Shown here one piece after another: positions 1 to 8,756 of a DNA stretch of 54,349 nt. The stretch lies in contig JAIUOK010000032.1 in assembly GCA_020161245.1 (NCBI GenBank), positions 1 to 54,349 of the forward strand. Direction: 5' to 3'. Below the pieces are notes generated by a model that saw only the letters and a program-made list of their open reading frames with translations, ran no database searches and had not been told where the DNA came from. The position numbers were made by a program, and so were the translations under genes. Numbering within the stretch: position 1 is the stretch's first letter; each line of letters opens with the position of its first letter. Source of the DNA: Actinomycetota bacterium (GTDB lineage: Bacteria > Actinomycetota > Actinomycetes > S36-B12 > CAIYMF01).

Positions 1-83
1 TCGAGGCGATGGGCGGCGAGCTGACGGTGGGCGCGTCCTCCTCCGCGGGGACCTCGATGCTCGTGCGCCTGCGTCGACCCTGA
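1..83 (+). CDS. C-terminal fragment of a probable sensor histidine kinase
   Basis: Only the last 26 codons are present and the gene enters from the left edge; the stop is TGA at 81-83. The visible tail reads GGELTVGASSSAGTSMLVRL, which resembles the end of a GHKL-type ATPase domain: a Gly-Gly followed by a beta strand, a G(T/S) turn and the last strand. That pattern is common at the C terminus of two-component sensor kinases. No upstream domain can be seen, so the stimulus and partner are unknown. The family call rests on this short motif only. Confidence 0.5.
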   Translation, partial: EAMGGELTVGASSSAGTSMLVRLRRP

Positions 84-96
84 CGCGTCAGGCATC

Positions 97-138
97 AGGC
101 GTCGGGCGTCAGGCGTCGGGCGTCAGGCGTCGGGCGTC
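97..138. repeat. Three exact copies of a 14-bp tandem repeat
   Basis: The unit aggcgtcgggcgtc occurs at 97-110, 111-124 and 125-138 without a mismatch. A degenerate lead-in (ggcatc) precedes it. The array covers the stop codon and the last codons of the F420/PPOX gene on the minus strand, so it shapes that protein's C terminus (ARRLTPDA). It may be a slippage-prone tract. Confidence 0.9.
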
Positions 139-561
139 GTCGGAGGCGGCCCACCCCGTGACGGCGACGACCCGGCAGACGAGGATCCGGTGGAACGGCT
201 TGTCCGCGTACTGGGGGACGGTGCGTGCGAGCCGGTCGGCGAGCTCGTCGGTCAGCGCCGTCGGCGGGTCCGGCAGGTGCTCGAGCTGCGCGCGCACCCA
301 CCACAGCCGCGACCAGTCCTCGGTCTCCCAGTGCTCGACCAGCAGGGAACCGCGCGGGTCGGCCTCGAGGTTGTCCTCGCGCCGCAGCCGCGATGAGGTC
401 TTGGGCTTGACCGTGTCGATGGGGATGCCGACGTGCCCGTCCTCGCTCAGCGCGTAGACGACCGGCTGCGGGTCCGGGCCGCGCTCGGGGTGGAGGGTGC
501 AGAAGACGCCGTGCACCTGCCCGTCGAGCCGAGCCCTCGCCGTCTCCACGTCCAGCCTCAT
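109..561 (-). CDS. PPOX-class F420/FMN-dependent oxidoreductase-like protein
   Basis: A 150-residue protein of the split beta-barrel (flavin reductase/pyridoxamine phosphate oxidase-like) superfamily, close to the actinobacterial PPOX-class F420-dependent group. The N terminus (ARLDGQVHGVFCTLHPERGP) and the following hydrophobic strand, the VKPKTSSRL segment and the central WWVRAQL strand fit that fold. Such proteins bind F420 or FMN and reduce varied small substrates in the cytoplasm; the substrate here cannot be inferred. The start at 561 has an excellent ribosome site (GGAGGAG), and upstream in-frame sequence lacks one. A functional fgd gene lies 4 kb away, consistent with F420 being made. 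The last codons run into a 14-bp tandem repeat, so this end may vary between strains. Confidence 0.8.
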   Translation of the reverse strand: MRLDVETARARLDGQVHGVFCTLHPERGPDPQPVVYALSEDGHVGIPIDTVKPKTSSRLRREDNLEADPRGSLLVEHWETEDWSRLWWVRAQLEHLPDPPTALTDELADRLARTVPQYADKPFHRILVCRVVAVTGWAASDDARRLTPDA

Positions 562-691
562 CCGCGCTCCTCCGTGCTCGTCGTTCCGGTCGTTCCAGCA
601 TGTCGGCGCCCCGCGAACCGGGCAATCGGTGCTTTCACAACGTTCCATCATGCGTCTTGACCGAGGCTGGCCCGGGGAAGAGGTTGTGGCC

Positions 692-2239
692 ATGAACCTG
701 GCCAGCTGGATCGAGCGCAACGGACGTCGCCGACGGGACGAGCCCGCGATCGCCCTCGGCGACAGGATCCATTCCACGTGGTCGCAGCTCGCGTCACGCG
801 TTGCGGGCGGCGCGGGCGGCATGCGCGGATCGCTCGGGCTCTTAGCAGGTGACCGGCTGGCGATCGTGATGGCCAACCGGCCGGAGTACCTCGAGGTGCA
901 GTTCGCCGCATGGCACGCAGGCCTTGTCGCTGTGCCCGTGAACGCGCGGCTGCACCGGGACGAGATCGCGTACATCTTCGAGCACAGCGGAACTCGGGTG
1001 GCCGTGACCGACGCCGAGCACGAGGCCGACGTCCGCTCGCTGTTCGGTGTCGTCCCCTCCCTGGAGGCGGTGGTGCTGGCGCCGGGCCCCGAGTGGGACG
1101 CGCTGGCGTCGTCCGAGCCGTCCGCGCTCGTCGACCGCGGCACCGACGACGCCGGCTGGCTCTTCTACACGAGCGGCACGACCGGCCGGCCCAAGGGGGC
1201 GTCCCTGACGCACGGCAACCTGCTCATGGCGTCGCTCAGCTACTTCGCGGACATCGATCCGATCGCGTCGACAGACAGCGTGCTGCACGCAGCACCGCTG
1301 TCGCACGGCTCCGGCCTCTACGGCCTCCCCCACGTTGCGAAGGGCGCCGTCAGCGTCTTCCCGTCGTCGGGCGCACTCGACGGCGCCGAGCTGCTGCGAC
1401 TCCTGGACCGCTGGCCGGGGATGTCGTTCTTCGCCGCGCCGATCATGGTCAAGCGCCTCGCAGCCGACCCTGCGCTGCAGGGGGCCGACCTCCAGGGCCT
1501 CAAGACGATCATCTACGGCGGCGCCCCGATGTACCTGGCTGACCTGGAGGCCGCCCTCGACACGTTCGGGCCGCGGCTGGCGCAGATCTACGGCCAGGGC
1601 GAGACGCCGATGACCATCACCGGCCTGTCGAAGGCCGACCACGCCGATCGCAGCCACCCCCGCTGGCGAGAGCGCATGCAGAGCGTCGGCTTCCCGCGCA
1701 CCGATGTCGAGGTCCGCGTGTTCGACACCAGCGACCGGGAGCTGCCGGCCGGTGAGTCCGGCGAGGTGGTGGTGCGCGGGGCAGTAGTCATGGCGGGCTA
1801 CTGGAACCAGCCCCAGGAGACAGCTGAGGCGCTGAAGGGCGGCTGGCTGCACACCGGCGACGTCGGCAGTTTCGACGACGACGGCTTCCTGACTCTGCAC
1901 GACCGGTCGAAGGACCTCATCATCAGCGGTGGCATGAACATCTACCCGCGCGAGGTGGAGGAGGCGCTGCTGCGGCACCCCCACGTCACGGCGGTCGCCG
2001 TTGTCGGGCGCCCGGATCCTGAATGGGGAGAAGCAGTTGTGGCGTTCGTCGTCACCGACGGCGAACCGACGACGAGGGACGACCTCGATCGGCACTGCAT
2101 CGACAGCATCGCCCGGTTCAAGCGGCCCAAGGAGTACGTGTTCGTGGACGCGCTCCCGGTGAACAACTACGGGAAGGTGCTCAAGCGCGAGCTGCGCCAG
2201 CAGCTGCGTGCGGAGGCGTCGCCTCCCGACCAGCGTTGA
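692..2239 (+). CDS. Acyl-CoA synthetase (AMP-forming, ANL superfamily)
   Basis: A 515-residue ATP-dependent acid-CoA ligase that activates a carboxylic acid through an acyl-adenylate. The adenylate signature YTSGTTGRPKG lies near residues 159-169. The GWLHTGDVG and DRSKDLIISGG motifs mark the hinge, and NNYGKVLKREL near residues 491-501 carries the expected catalytic Lys. Length is typical for the family. The ATG at 692 is preceded by a GGAAGAGG stretch; a longer in-frame reading exists but starts inside the divergent neighbour's leader. Neighbours are F420-type oxidoreductases, a combination seen in actinobacterial lipid or aromatic acid catabolism. The acid substrate (medium or long chain, or aryl) is not determinable here. 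Confidence 0.88.
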   Translation: MNLASWIERNGRRRRDEPAIALGDRIHSTWSQLASRVAGGAGGMRGSLGLLAGDRLAIVMANRPEYLEVQFAAWHAGLVAVPVNARLHRDEIAYIFEHSGTRVAVTDAEHEADVRSLFGVVPSLEAVVLAPGPEWDALASSEPSALVDRGTDDAGWLFYTSGTTGRPKGASLTHGNLLMASLSYFADIDPIASTDSVLHAAPLSHGSGLYGLPHVAKGAVSVFPSSGALDGAELLRLLDRWPGMSFFAAPIMVKRLAADPALQGADLQGLKTIIYGGAPMYLADLEAALDTFGPRLAQIYGQGETPMTITGLSKADHADRSHPRWRERMQSVGFPRTDVEVRVFDTSDRELPAGESGEVVVRGAVVMAGYWNQPQETAEALKGGWLHTGDVGSFDDDGFLTLHDRSKDLIISGGMNIYPREVEEALLRHPHVTAVAVVGRPDPEWGEAVVAFVVTDGEPTTRDDLDRHCIDSIARFKRPKEYVFVDALPVNNYGKVLKRELRQQLRAEASPPDQR

Positions 2240-2383
2240 GAAAACGATGATGATGCTGCGTCTTGCGGCAGCCGCGAGCCCGCTTGTTGAGTACCTGCAA
2301 CGGAACCGACCCCGTGATCCCGGCGCTCGACCCCAGTCCTTGAGCCTGCGCAGGTGCAGGCGGCCCCGAGGAGTTGCTGCCCG

Positions 2384-3370
2384 ATGAAGCTTGCCCTCTA
2401 CCTCCCGAACTTCCGCAACCACGTCACGGTCCAGGAGCTCGCCGACCTGACCGACCTCGCGGAGGAGCTCGACTTCGACTCCGTCTGGACGCTCGACCGC
2501 ATCGTCGTGCCGGAGGCGTCCGACCGCGGCGAGCTGCAGTACTCCTTCGGCATGATGAAGGAGTTCCCCAAGCAGCTACCGGTCGCTTCCAACGGCCAGT
2601 GGCTGCAGGGCTGGCCGCTCCTGCCGTGGCTCGCGGCTCGCACGACGAAGATGCGCATCGGCATGAGCATCACGGACACCCCGTATCGCTCGCCGGGCGT
2701 CTTCGCAGCAGAGTGCGCCACCATCGACCACCTCTCCGGCGGCCGCCTCAACGTCGGGATCGGGTCGGGCTGGATGCCCGAGGAGTTCGCCGCGTCGAGC
2801 GCCTCGCACCTGTTCCCCCGCCGCCACGCACACGTGCGCGAGACGATCGAGATCTGCCAGGGCATCTGGACCAACGAGACCTTCGAGTACCACGGCGAGT
2901 TCGCCGACTTCGACCCGTGCGGCTTCGGCTGGAACCCGGTGCAGAAGCCGCACCCGCCGATCTACTTCTCCGGCCTGCGCGACCCGAAGCGCTCCGCCGC
3001 GCGTGTGGCCAAGTACGGTCTCGCCGGCTGGATCGGGATCCAGGACACGCCGCGCGAGCTCACCGAGTGGCGCACCGAGATCAAGCGCGAGCTCGAGGAG
3101 CTCGGCAAGTCGATCGACGATCTCGAGATGTGCTCGATGATCTGGTTCACGATCACCGACACCGAGGTCGACCAGACCGACAACGGCAAGGTGTCGAACA
3201 TCCTGGTCGGAACCGCCGACCAGATCACCGACATGCTCAAGCGCTACAAGGAGGCCGGCCTCACCATGCCGCTGCTGTGGCCGCCGTTCGCTGACGTACC
3301 CGTCTCCAAGACGCTCGACGATCTCAAGCGGCTCAAGGAGGAGATCATGCCCAAGGTGGAGGCCGCGTAG
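2384..3370 (+). CDS. LLM-class F420-dependent oxidoreductase
   Basis: A 328-residue bacterial luciferase-like monooxygenase/F420-dependent reductase with a TIM-barrel fold. The opening strand (MKLALYLPNFRN), the SVWTLDRIVVPE segment and the GRLNVGIGSGWMPEEF motif are characteristic. It probably uses reduced F420 or FMN; the substrate is unknown. The ATG at 2384 follows GAGGAG by about 10 nt. It lies 144 nt after the acyl-CoA synthetase on the same strand and converges on a second LLM protein, with only 18 nt between the two stops. Because of that tight spacing, its terminator probably sits inside the neighbour's coding sequence. Confidence 0.87.
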   Translation: MKLALYLPNFRNHVTVQELADLTDLAEELDFDSVWTLDRIVVPEASDRGELQYSFGMMKEFPKQLPVASNGQWLQGWPLLPWLAARTTKMRIGMSITDTPYRSPGVFAAECATIDHLSGGRLNVGIGSGWMPEEFAASSASHLFPRRHAHVRETIEICQGIWTNETFEYHGEFADFDPCGFGWNPVQKPHPPIYFSGLRDPKRSAARVAKYGLAGWIGIQDTPRELTEWRTEIKRELEELGKSIDDLEMCSMIWFTITDTEVDQTDNGKVSNILVGTADQITDMLKRYKEAGLTMPLLWPPFADVPVSKTLDDLKRLKEEIMPKVEAA

Positions 3371-3388
3371 CGGACAGCACCCGGCCGG

Positions 3389-4351
3389 TCAGACGGACGA
3401 GGGGCGGAGCGCGTCGAGGACGCGCTCCGCCTCTGCCGTTCCGGCCGCCTCCTCGACGCCGGGCCGACCCACCCGCGGCGAGAGGTTGAGGTCCACGAAG
3501 GCCTCGGTGACGCCGTCGCGACCCAGACCGTGGAGGTCGTCGAGCACCTGGTCGCGGGTGCCGTGGAACGGGCGACGGCCCGGGCCGGGGTCGCGGTCGA
3601 CCAACTCGACCACGGCACGGGCGAGGATGCGTACGGCGCCAGGGTCGCGCCCGGCCTGCTCCGCGCCTTGGCGCACGAGCGCGATGGAGTCCCGCAGACC
3701 TTCCGCGCTCTGCCCGCTGCTCGCGATCCAGCCGTCGGCCAGACGCCCCGCGCGGCGCAGGGCAGCCGGCGCGGAACCGCCGACCAGAAGCGGCGGCCGC
3801 GGCCGCTGCACCGGTCGAGGGCCGATGTGCGACCGGGGCACTGCGTAGAACTCGCCGTCGAACTCCACCGGGTCCTGCGTCCAGAGAGCGTCCAGGCAGC
3901 GCAGGTACTCGTCCATGCGTGCCCCTCGGCGCTCGAGCGGCACGCCCGCTGCTGTGTACTCCTCCGTCATCCAGCCGATGCCGACGCCGACGGTCAGGCG
4001 CCCGCCGCAGAGGTGGTCCAGGGTCGACATCGCCTTGGCCAGCATCGGCGGAGGCGTGAACGGCGCGCAGATCGTCGCGGTGCCGAGGCGGATCCGCTCC
4101 GTGACACCCGCGACGTAGGCCAGCGGTAGCACGGCGTCGTGCACCGAGCGGTACGACGTGTCGTCGGACGCGCGCGAGCTCGGCCCAGCAACGCCGCCCT
4201 CGGCGGCCACCGGCGAGAGTAGGCGCTGGAACGTCCACAGGGAGGCGTAGCCCAGCTCCTCGGCGCGGCAGGCGATCCGCATCATCGACGCGGGAGTGGC
4301 CCATCCGCCCGACACCGGGAGGCCGAACCCGAGGGGGAGCGTGTCTCCCAC
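3389..4351 (-). CDS. LLM-class F420-dependent oxidoreductase (TIGR03619-like)
   Basis: A 320-residue luciferase-like TIM-barrel oxidoreductase, probably F420-dependent. Recognisable segments are AEELGYASLWTFQRLL near the N terminus, then ERIRLGTATI and GGRLTVGVGIGWMTEEY. These are close to the mycobacterial TIGR03619-type proteins. The GTG at 4351 gives a full N-terminal strand (DTLPLGFGLPVSGG) and lies 20 nt downstream of the fgd stop. The pair therefore looks like an operon in which Fgd supplies reduced F420 to this enzyme; that functional link is inference from position. An internal ATG pair about 60 nt further in would cut off the first beta strand and is less likely. Substrate unknown. 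Confidence 0.82.
   Translation of the reverse strand: MGDTLPLGFGLPVSGGWATPASMMRIACRAEELGYASLWTFQRLLSPVAAEGGVAGPSSRASDDTSYRSVHDAVLPLAYVAGVTERIRLGTATICAPFTPPPMLAKAMSTLDHLCGGRLTVGVGIGWMTEEYTAAGVPLERRGARMDEYLRCLDALWTQDPVEFDGEFYAVPRSHIGPRPVQRPRPPLLVGGSAPAALRRAGRLADGWIASSGQSAEGLRDSIALVRQGAEQAGRDPGAVRILARAVVELVDRDPGPGRRPFHGTRDQVLDDLHGLGRDGVTEAFVDLNLSPRVGRPGVEEAAGTAEAERVLDALRPSSV
3404..3430. terminator. Perfect 12-bp hairpin inside the end of the convergent gene
   Basis: Arms 3404-3415 and 3419-3430 pair perfectly around a 3-nt loop. The hairpin starts 33 nt beyond the stop of the upstream plus-strand LLM gene but lies within the last codons of the minus-strand LLM gene. It is a reasonable terminator for the plus-strand transcript. 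No T-run follows, as is usual in actinobacteria. Confidence 0.5.
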
Positions 4352-4371
4352 GACAGTCCCGGCCGTCCCGC

Positions 4372-5376
4372 TCAACCCAGCTCGCGCAGGCGGGGGAGGA
4401 CGTCCTCGGCCAGTTGGTGGAGGAAACGCGCCTGGTCGTGGCCGGGGCCGTGGAAGACCAGGTGGTTGAGGCCGGCGTCGATGTAGGGCCTGATCATCGC
4501 GACCGCCTCGTCGGGGTCGCTGGCCACGATCCACCGCTTGGCGACCTGCTCGATGGGCAGCTGGTCGGCCAGCCACTCCATCTCCTCGGCCGAGGAGACG
4601 TCGTGCTTCTGCTCGGGCGAGAGCGACAGCGGCGCCCAGAAGCGCGTGTTCTCCAGCGCCGACCACGCATCACGGTCGTAGGAGATCTTGATCTCGATCA
4701 TCCGGTCGATGTCGTCGACGGTGCGGCCCACCGACGACGCACCCTCGTGCAGCGCGGGCATGAGCTTCTCGGTGTAGAGCTCCATGCCCTTGCCCGACGT
4801 GCAGATGAACCCGTCGCCGGCCCGGCCCGCGTACTTCGCCATCTGCGGACCTCCGGCGGCGATGTAGATCGGCAGCGCCTCCACCGGCTTGTCGTAGATC
4901 TTCGCGCCCACCGTCGTGTAGTGCTCGCCGTGGAAGTCGACGTGGCTCTCGGTCCACAGCTGGCGCATCAGATCGATCGCCTCGCGCAGCCGCGCGTAGC
5001 GCTCCTTGAACTCCGGCCACTCCCGGCCCGACACCGCGATCTCGTTGAGCGCTTCGCCCGTCCCGACGCCGAGCATGATCCGCCCCGGCGCCAGCAGCGC
5101 CATCGTCGCGAACGCCTGCGCGATCACCGCGGGGTTGTAGCGGAACGTCGGCGTCAGCACGCTCGTTCCGATCATCACGCGCTCGGTGCGCTCCGCCACC
5201 GCCGCCATCCACGCGATCGAGAACGGCGCGTGCCCGCCCGTCTCCCGCCACGGCAGGAAGTGGTCGGAGGTCACCACGCTGTCCAGCCCCACCTGCTCGG
5301 CCATCACCGCGTACTCCACCAGGTCCCGCGGGCCGAACTGCTCCGCCGATGCCTTGTAGCCGAGCCGGAGCGCCAT
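4372..5376 (-). CDS. fgd: F420-dependent glucose-6-phosphate dehydrogenase
   Basis: Oxidises glucose-6-phosphate to 6-phosphogluconolactone while reducing coenzyme F420, the main source of reduced F420 in actinobacteria. The 334-residue protein is nearly colinear with what I remember of Mycobacterium tuberculosis Fgd1, including long shared stretches ([50 protein letters not shown]). The residues matching the mycobacterial active site are present: His39 and Trp43 in SDHFLPW, and Glu108 in [10 protein letters not shown]. The start has an AAGGACG ribosome site. It is followed after 20 nt by an LLM-type oxidoreductase on the same strand, a plausible user of the reduced cofactor. This gene is the best evidence that the host makes F420. 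Confidence 0.95.
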   Translation of the reverse strand: MALRLGYKASAEQFGPRDLVEYAVMAEQVGLDSVVTSDHFLPWRETGGHAPFSIAWMAAVAERTERVMIGTSVLTPTFRYNPAVIAQAFATMALLAPGRIMLGVGTGEALNEIAVSGREWPEFKERYARLREAIDLMRQLWTESHVDFHGEHYTTVGAKIYDKPVEALPIYIAAGGPQMAKYAGRAGDGFICTSGKGMELYTEKLMPALHEGASSVGRTVDDIDRMIEIKISYDRDAWSALENTRFWAPLSLSPEQKHDVSSAEEMEWLADQLPIEQVAKRWIVASDPDEAVAMIRPYIDAGLNHLVFHGPGHDQARFLHQLAEDVLPRLRELG

Positions 5377-5574
5377 GCGTCGTCCTTCGCGTGCGGACGC
5401 CGGCGCCTGCGCGCGACGTCGTCTGGAGGGTGCACCGGTCCTGCCGGTGGCGGGCTCCTCATGCTAGGCCCGCCGCCTGTGCGCCGCGCCCGCGCGGACG
5501 CCGCGCACCTCTCGTTGTGGCGGCGTTGATCCGCCGCTCCCGCCGCGCCGAGGCCTGGCCCGCTGCGGCGCGCG

Positions 5575-6324
5575 GTGCCACCATGGCTCATGGCCGACGG
5601 CGACGAGCGGGTCGTGAAGGGCGGGCAGGAGCTGACCGCCCGCACCTGGGCGCTCATCGACGATGTCGCCGAGGAGCTCGGCCTCGAGCTGCAGGTCGTG
5701 CAGGGCGGCTTCAAGGCCGGCTCCGGCGCTCGAGCATCGGGCAGCACCCACGACGTCGGCGACGTCTTCGACATCCGGTCGAAAACCCTCCCTGCCCACA
5801 GGCTCGTCGACGTGGTCGTCGCGTTCCGGCGCCGCAATGTCTGCATGTGGCTGCGCGATCCAGACCACGGATGGACGAAGACCGGCCCCCACCTGCACGG
5901 CGTCCTGCGCGACTCGGTGCACGGCCTGTCGACGGGCGCGGCCTGGCAGGTGCAGGACTACGACCGGAAGAACAACGGACTCACCGGCGGCGCCCACGCG
6001 GCCGACCCCTTCCCCCGACCCGAGCAGATCCCCTTCCAGCTGGAGGACGACGTGGCCCTCACCGACGCCGACATCGAGCGCATCGCCCAGCGCACGGCGG
6101 ATCTCGTCTGGAACCGCGTGATCCGCACCGGCTTCCAGTCCGACGGCACGTTCGACGCCGACCATCCGCAGAAGCTGCCCGCCCGCGGCCTGCTGGCGGC
6201 GGCGTACGGCAAGAGCGTGCAGGCGGCCGACCGGCTCGGCATCCCGTCGTCGGCCGACGAGGGAGTGCTCGGCAACGACCTCGAGCCTTTCGAGCTGCTG
6301 CCGGACGACCAGCCCATCGAATAG
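5575..6324 (+). CDS. M15/Hedgehog-fold peptidase-like protein, no signal peptide
   Basis: A 249-residue protein that I do not recognise by name. It carries the zinc pattern of M15-type DD-peptidases: S-x-H-x2-G-x3-D (Ser57, His59, Gly62, Asp66, in STHDVGDVFD), followed by a second His cluster, HLH, at 106-108. These would form the H-D-H metal triad of M15, VanX and Hedgehog-like folds. The acidic residue usually found just before the last His is not obvious, so catalysis is uncertain. There is no signal peptide or membrane segment, so it would act in the cytoplasm, on release by lysis, or as a phage-type remnant. The start is unclear: GTG at 5575 or ATG at 5590, neither with a good ribosome site. 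Confidence 0.6.
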   Translation: MPPWLMADGDERVVKGGQELTARTWALIDDVAEELGLELQVVQGGFKAGSGARASGSTHDVGDVFDIRSKTLPAHRLVDVVVAFRRRNVCMWLRDPDHGWTKTGPHLHGVLRDSVHGLSTGAAWQVQDYDRKNNGLTGGAHAADPFPRPEQIPFQLEDDVALTDADIERIAQRTADLVWNRVIRTGFQSDGTFDADHPQKLPARGLLAAAYGKSVQAADRLGIPSSADEGVLGNDLEPFELLPDDQPIE

Positions 6325-6465
6325 CGCCATGCCTCGTCGTTGTCCCGCGTCCGCCTGACGCGCACGCACGGGCCCGGTGCGGATCGTCGGCTTGCGGTCG
6401 CGGGCGGAGGCACCCGGCGGGATGCTCCGGCCGACCGCAACCACTGCTCGCAGCCTGGGGGGACC

Positions 6466-8097
6466 ATGGCGACCGCAGCACGCATCTTCTACGGCGGCCC
6501 GATCGTGACCGTCGACGACGACCGGCCCACCGCCGAGGCCGTCGCCGTCGGGGCGGACGGGCGCATCCTCCGGGTCGGGGCGCTCGCCGATGTCGAGGCC
6601 CTGGCCGACGACGCCACCGAGCGCACCGACCTCGCGGGGCGCACCCTCGTGCCCGGCTTCGTCGACGGCCACTGCCACGTCCTGCAGTTCGGGGCGCAGG
6701 CCGTCGGGGCCAACCTGCTCAACCCGCCCGACGGCACGGTGCAGAGCATCGACGACGTCGTCGCCGCGCTGCGGGAGTTCGCCGCCGGCCCCGACGTCGG
6801 CCGTACCGGCTGGGTGTTCGGCGTCGGCTACGACGACTCGCTCCTCGGCCGCCACCCCACCCGCGACGACCTGGACCTGGTCTCGACCGAGCTGCCCGTG
6901 ATGGCCGTGCATATCTCGGGCCACTTCAGCGCGGTCAACTCGGTCGGGCTCGGACGGATCGGCTACACCGCGGACACGCCGGATCCGGAGGGCGGCGTCA
7001 TCCGCCGCCGAGAGGGCTCGCAGGAGCCCAACGGCGTGCTCGAGGAGCTCGCGGCCATGCCGCACACGATCGCCGCGCTCGCACCCGGCGCTCCTGAGGA
7101 CGCCGTCTACTTCGTGCAGAAGGGTCTCGAGCTGGCCAAGAGCTACGGCTACACGACGGCGCACGAGGGCCGCGCCTTCCGGCACAACCACGAGGCGATG
7201 GTCGGGCTCGCGCAGGCCGGCGTGTTCGACATCGACGTCGTCTCCTACATCGACTACACCGCCAAGGACGTCCTCGACGGCGAGTGGCACTCCCGCACGT
7301 ATCACGACCGCTACCGGGCAGGCGGCCTGAAGATCACCCTCGACGGATCGCCGCAAGGGCGCACCGCCTGGCGCACGGAGCCCTTCCTGATCCCGCCCGA
7401 CGGCCAGGAGCAGGGCTACCGCGGCTACCCGGCCATCCCGGACACCGAGCAGGTGTCCGACCTGTTCGAGGAGGCCTACGACAAGGGCTGGCAGGTGCTC
7501 TGCCACGCCAACGGCGATGCCGCCGCCGACCAGATGATCGAGGCGATGCGGCCGCACGCCGAGCGGACGGGTGCCACCGACCGGCGCCACGTTCTTGTGC
7601 ACGGCCAGCTCATCCGCATCGACCAGCTCGACGCGTTCGCCGAGCTCGGGGTGATCCCGTCGCTGTTCCCGATGCACACCTTCTACTGGGGCGACTGGTA
7701 CGACCAGATCATCGGGCCCGAGGCGGCGCAGCGGATCTCACCCACGCGCAGCGCGCTCGACCGCATGCCCGTGATCACCAGCCACACCGATGCGCCGGTG
7801 GCGCTGCCGAACCTCATGCAGATCCTGTGGTCGACGGTGAACCGGGTCTCGCGCAGCGGCAAGGTGATGGGCCCCGACGAGCGGCTCACGGTCGAGGAGG
7901 CGCTGAAGTCCATCACGCTCTGGGGCGCCTACCAGCACTTCGAGGAGGCCGACAAGGGCTCGATCACCGAGGGCAAGCTCGCCGACCTCGTGGTGCTCAG
8001 CGACAACCCGCTCACCATCGATCCCCTGCAGCTCAACACGATCACGGTGCAGGAGACGATCAAGGAGGGCAGCACGGTCTGGGCGGCGACGGCCTGA
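6466..8097 (+). CDS. YtcJ-like amidohydrolase
   Basis: A 543-residue metal-dependent hydrolase of the amidohydrolase superfamily, YtcJ/N-substituted formamide deformylase-like group. It begins with the usual small beta-sandwich (GGPIVTVDDDRPTAEAVAVG), then the GFVDGHCHVL metal motif with His69 and His71. Later come GGLKITLDGSPQ, a LCHANGDAAADQ His site and SHTDAPVALPN, as expected for the family. It closes with the returning sandwich strand (GKLADLVVLSDNPLTI). The substrate is unknown; family members cleave formamides, amides or related C-N bonds. The ATG at 6466 is preceded by GGGGGGACC. It is a single gene without an obvious operon partner. Confidence 0.87.
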   Translation: MATAARIFYGGPIVTVDDDRPTAEAVAVGADGRILRVGALADVEALADDATERTDLAGRTLVPGFVDGHCHVLQFGAQAVGANLLNPPDGTVQSIDDVVAALREFAAGPDVGRTGWVFGVGYDDSLLGRHPTRDDLDLVSTELPVMAVHISGHFSAVNSVGLGRIGYTADTPDPEGGVIRRREGSQEPNGVLEELAAMPHTIAALAPGAPEDAVYFVQKGLELAKSYGYTTAHEGRAFRHNHEAMVGLAQAGVFDIDVVSYIDYTAKDVLDGEWHSRTYHDRYRAGGLKITLDGSPQGRTAWRTEPFLIPPDGQEQGYRGYPAIPDTEQVSDLFEEAYDKGWQVLCHANGDAAADQMIEAMRPHAERTGATDRRHVLVHGQLIRIDQLDAFAELGVIPSLFPMHTFYWGDWYDQIIGPEAAQRISPTRSALDRMPVITSHTDAPVALPNLMQILWSTVNRVSRSGKVMGPDERLTVEEALKSITLWGAYQHFEEADKGSITEGKLADLVVLSDNPLTIDPLQLNTITVQETIKEGSTVWAATA

Positions 8098-8200
8098 CGA
8101 CGGCGGCCGGGCGAGGCTGCCCGTGACGCCGCCGCGGCCATGGCCTACGGTCGCCCACGAGCAGGGCGCCGTCGGCGTCCGCACGCGAGGAGGGGAACCC

Positions 8201-8653
8201 ATGAGCGAGAACGACGAGAGCACCGAGACCACCGAGGGCACCATCGAGGGCATCGCGCTCGTCGACCTCGACGGCGACGGCACCGCCGACGCCATCGTCG
8301 CGGTGGACGACCAGGGCAACACGGTGTCGGTCGTCGACGTGGACGGCGACGGCACGGTCGACGCGATCATCACGCAGGCGGCCGAGGGCGGCACCTCCGT
8401 CGCGGTCGACGAGGACGGCGACGGCACCGTCGACTACGTCCTCGTGGACGTCGACGGCGACGGGACCGTCGATGCGATCATCACGCCGACCGAGGACGGC
8501 GGAACGATCATCGCCATCGACGAGGACGGCGACGGCACGCCCGACGTCCTGCTCGTCGACGCGGACGGCGACGGCACCGTCGACGCCGTCGCGACGCTGG
8601 ACGAGAACGGCGAGATCGACGAGATCGCCGTCGTCGAGAAGGACGCCGAGTAG
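8201..8653 (+). CDS. Acidic DxDGDGT-repeat protein
   Basis: A 150-residue, very acidic protein built almost wholly of repeats. Six copies of D-x-D-G-D-G-T-x-D begin near residues 22, 46, 70, 83, 107 and 120, with degenerate copies near 36 and 134. The spacing alternates between about 13 and 24 residues, and each copy is followed by a short beta-prone stretch (AIIT, YVLV). The Asp spacing matches calcium-binding loops of dockerin, thrombospondin type 3 and FG-GAP/EF-hand-like repeats, so metal binding (probably Ca) is a fair inference. There is no signal peptide and no membrane segment, which is odd for such repeats, usually extracellular. The start is fixed by GAGGAGGGG before ATG 8201. Function unknown. 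Confidence 0.82.
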   Translation: MSENDESTETTEGTIEGIALVDLDGDGTADAIVAVDDQGNTVSVVDVDGDGTVDAIITQAAEGGTSVAVDEDGDGTVDYVLVDVDGDGTVDAIITPTEDGGTIIAIDEDGDGTPDVLLVDADGDGTVDAVATLDENGEIDEIAVVEKDAE

Positions 8654-8756
8654 GCGCAGCTCGACACCGCGCAGGGCCCTGGCGACCGCTGGGGCCCTCC
8701 GTGCGTCCCGGCTCCGCCAGGGCCGCGGGGGTGCACCGCCGGACGCCTGCGCTGGC

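Noticed and set aside
95..625. 176-codon minus-strand frame over the PPOX gene
   Set aside because: Different frame of the same region, Arg/Ala-rich; the 109-561 frame carries the family pattern and GGAGGAG.
842..2422. 526-codon minus-strand frame opposite the acyl-CoA synthetase
   Set aside because: Shadow of a high-GC gene; no family motif, Arg/Val/His-biased composition and no ribosome site, whereas the plus strand has full ANL motifs.
5464..7677. Very long minus-strand frame across the M15-like and amidohydrolase genes
   Set aside because: Spans two genes with clear plus-strand motifs and has no recognisable domain.
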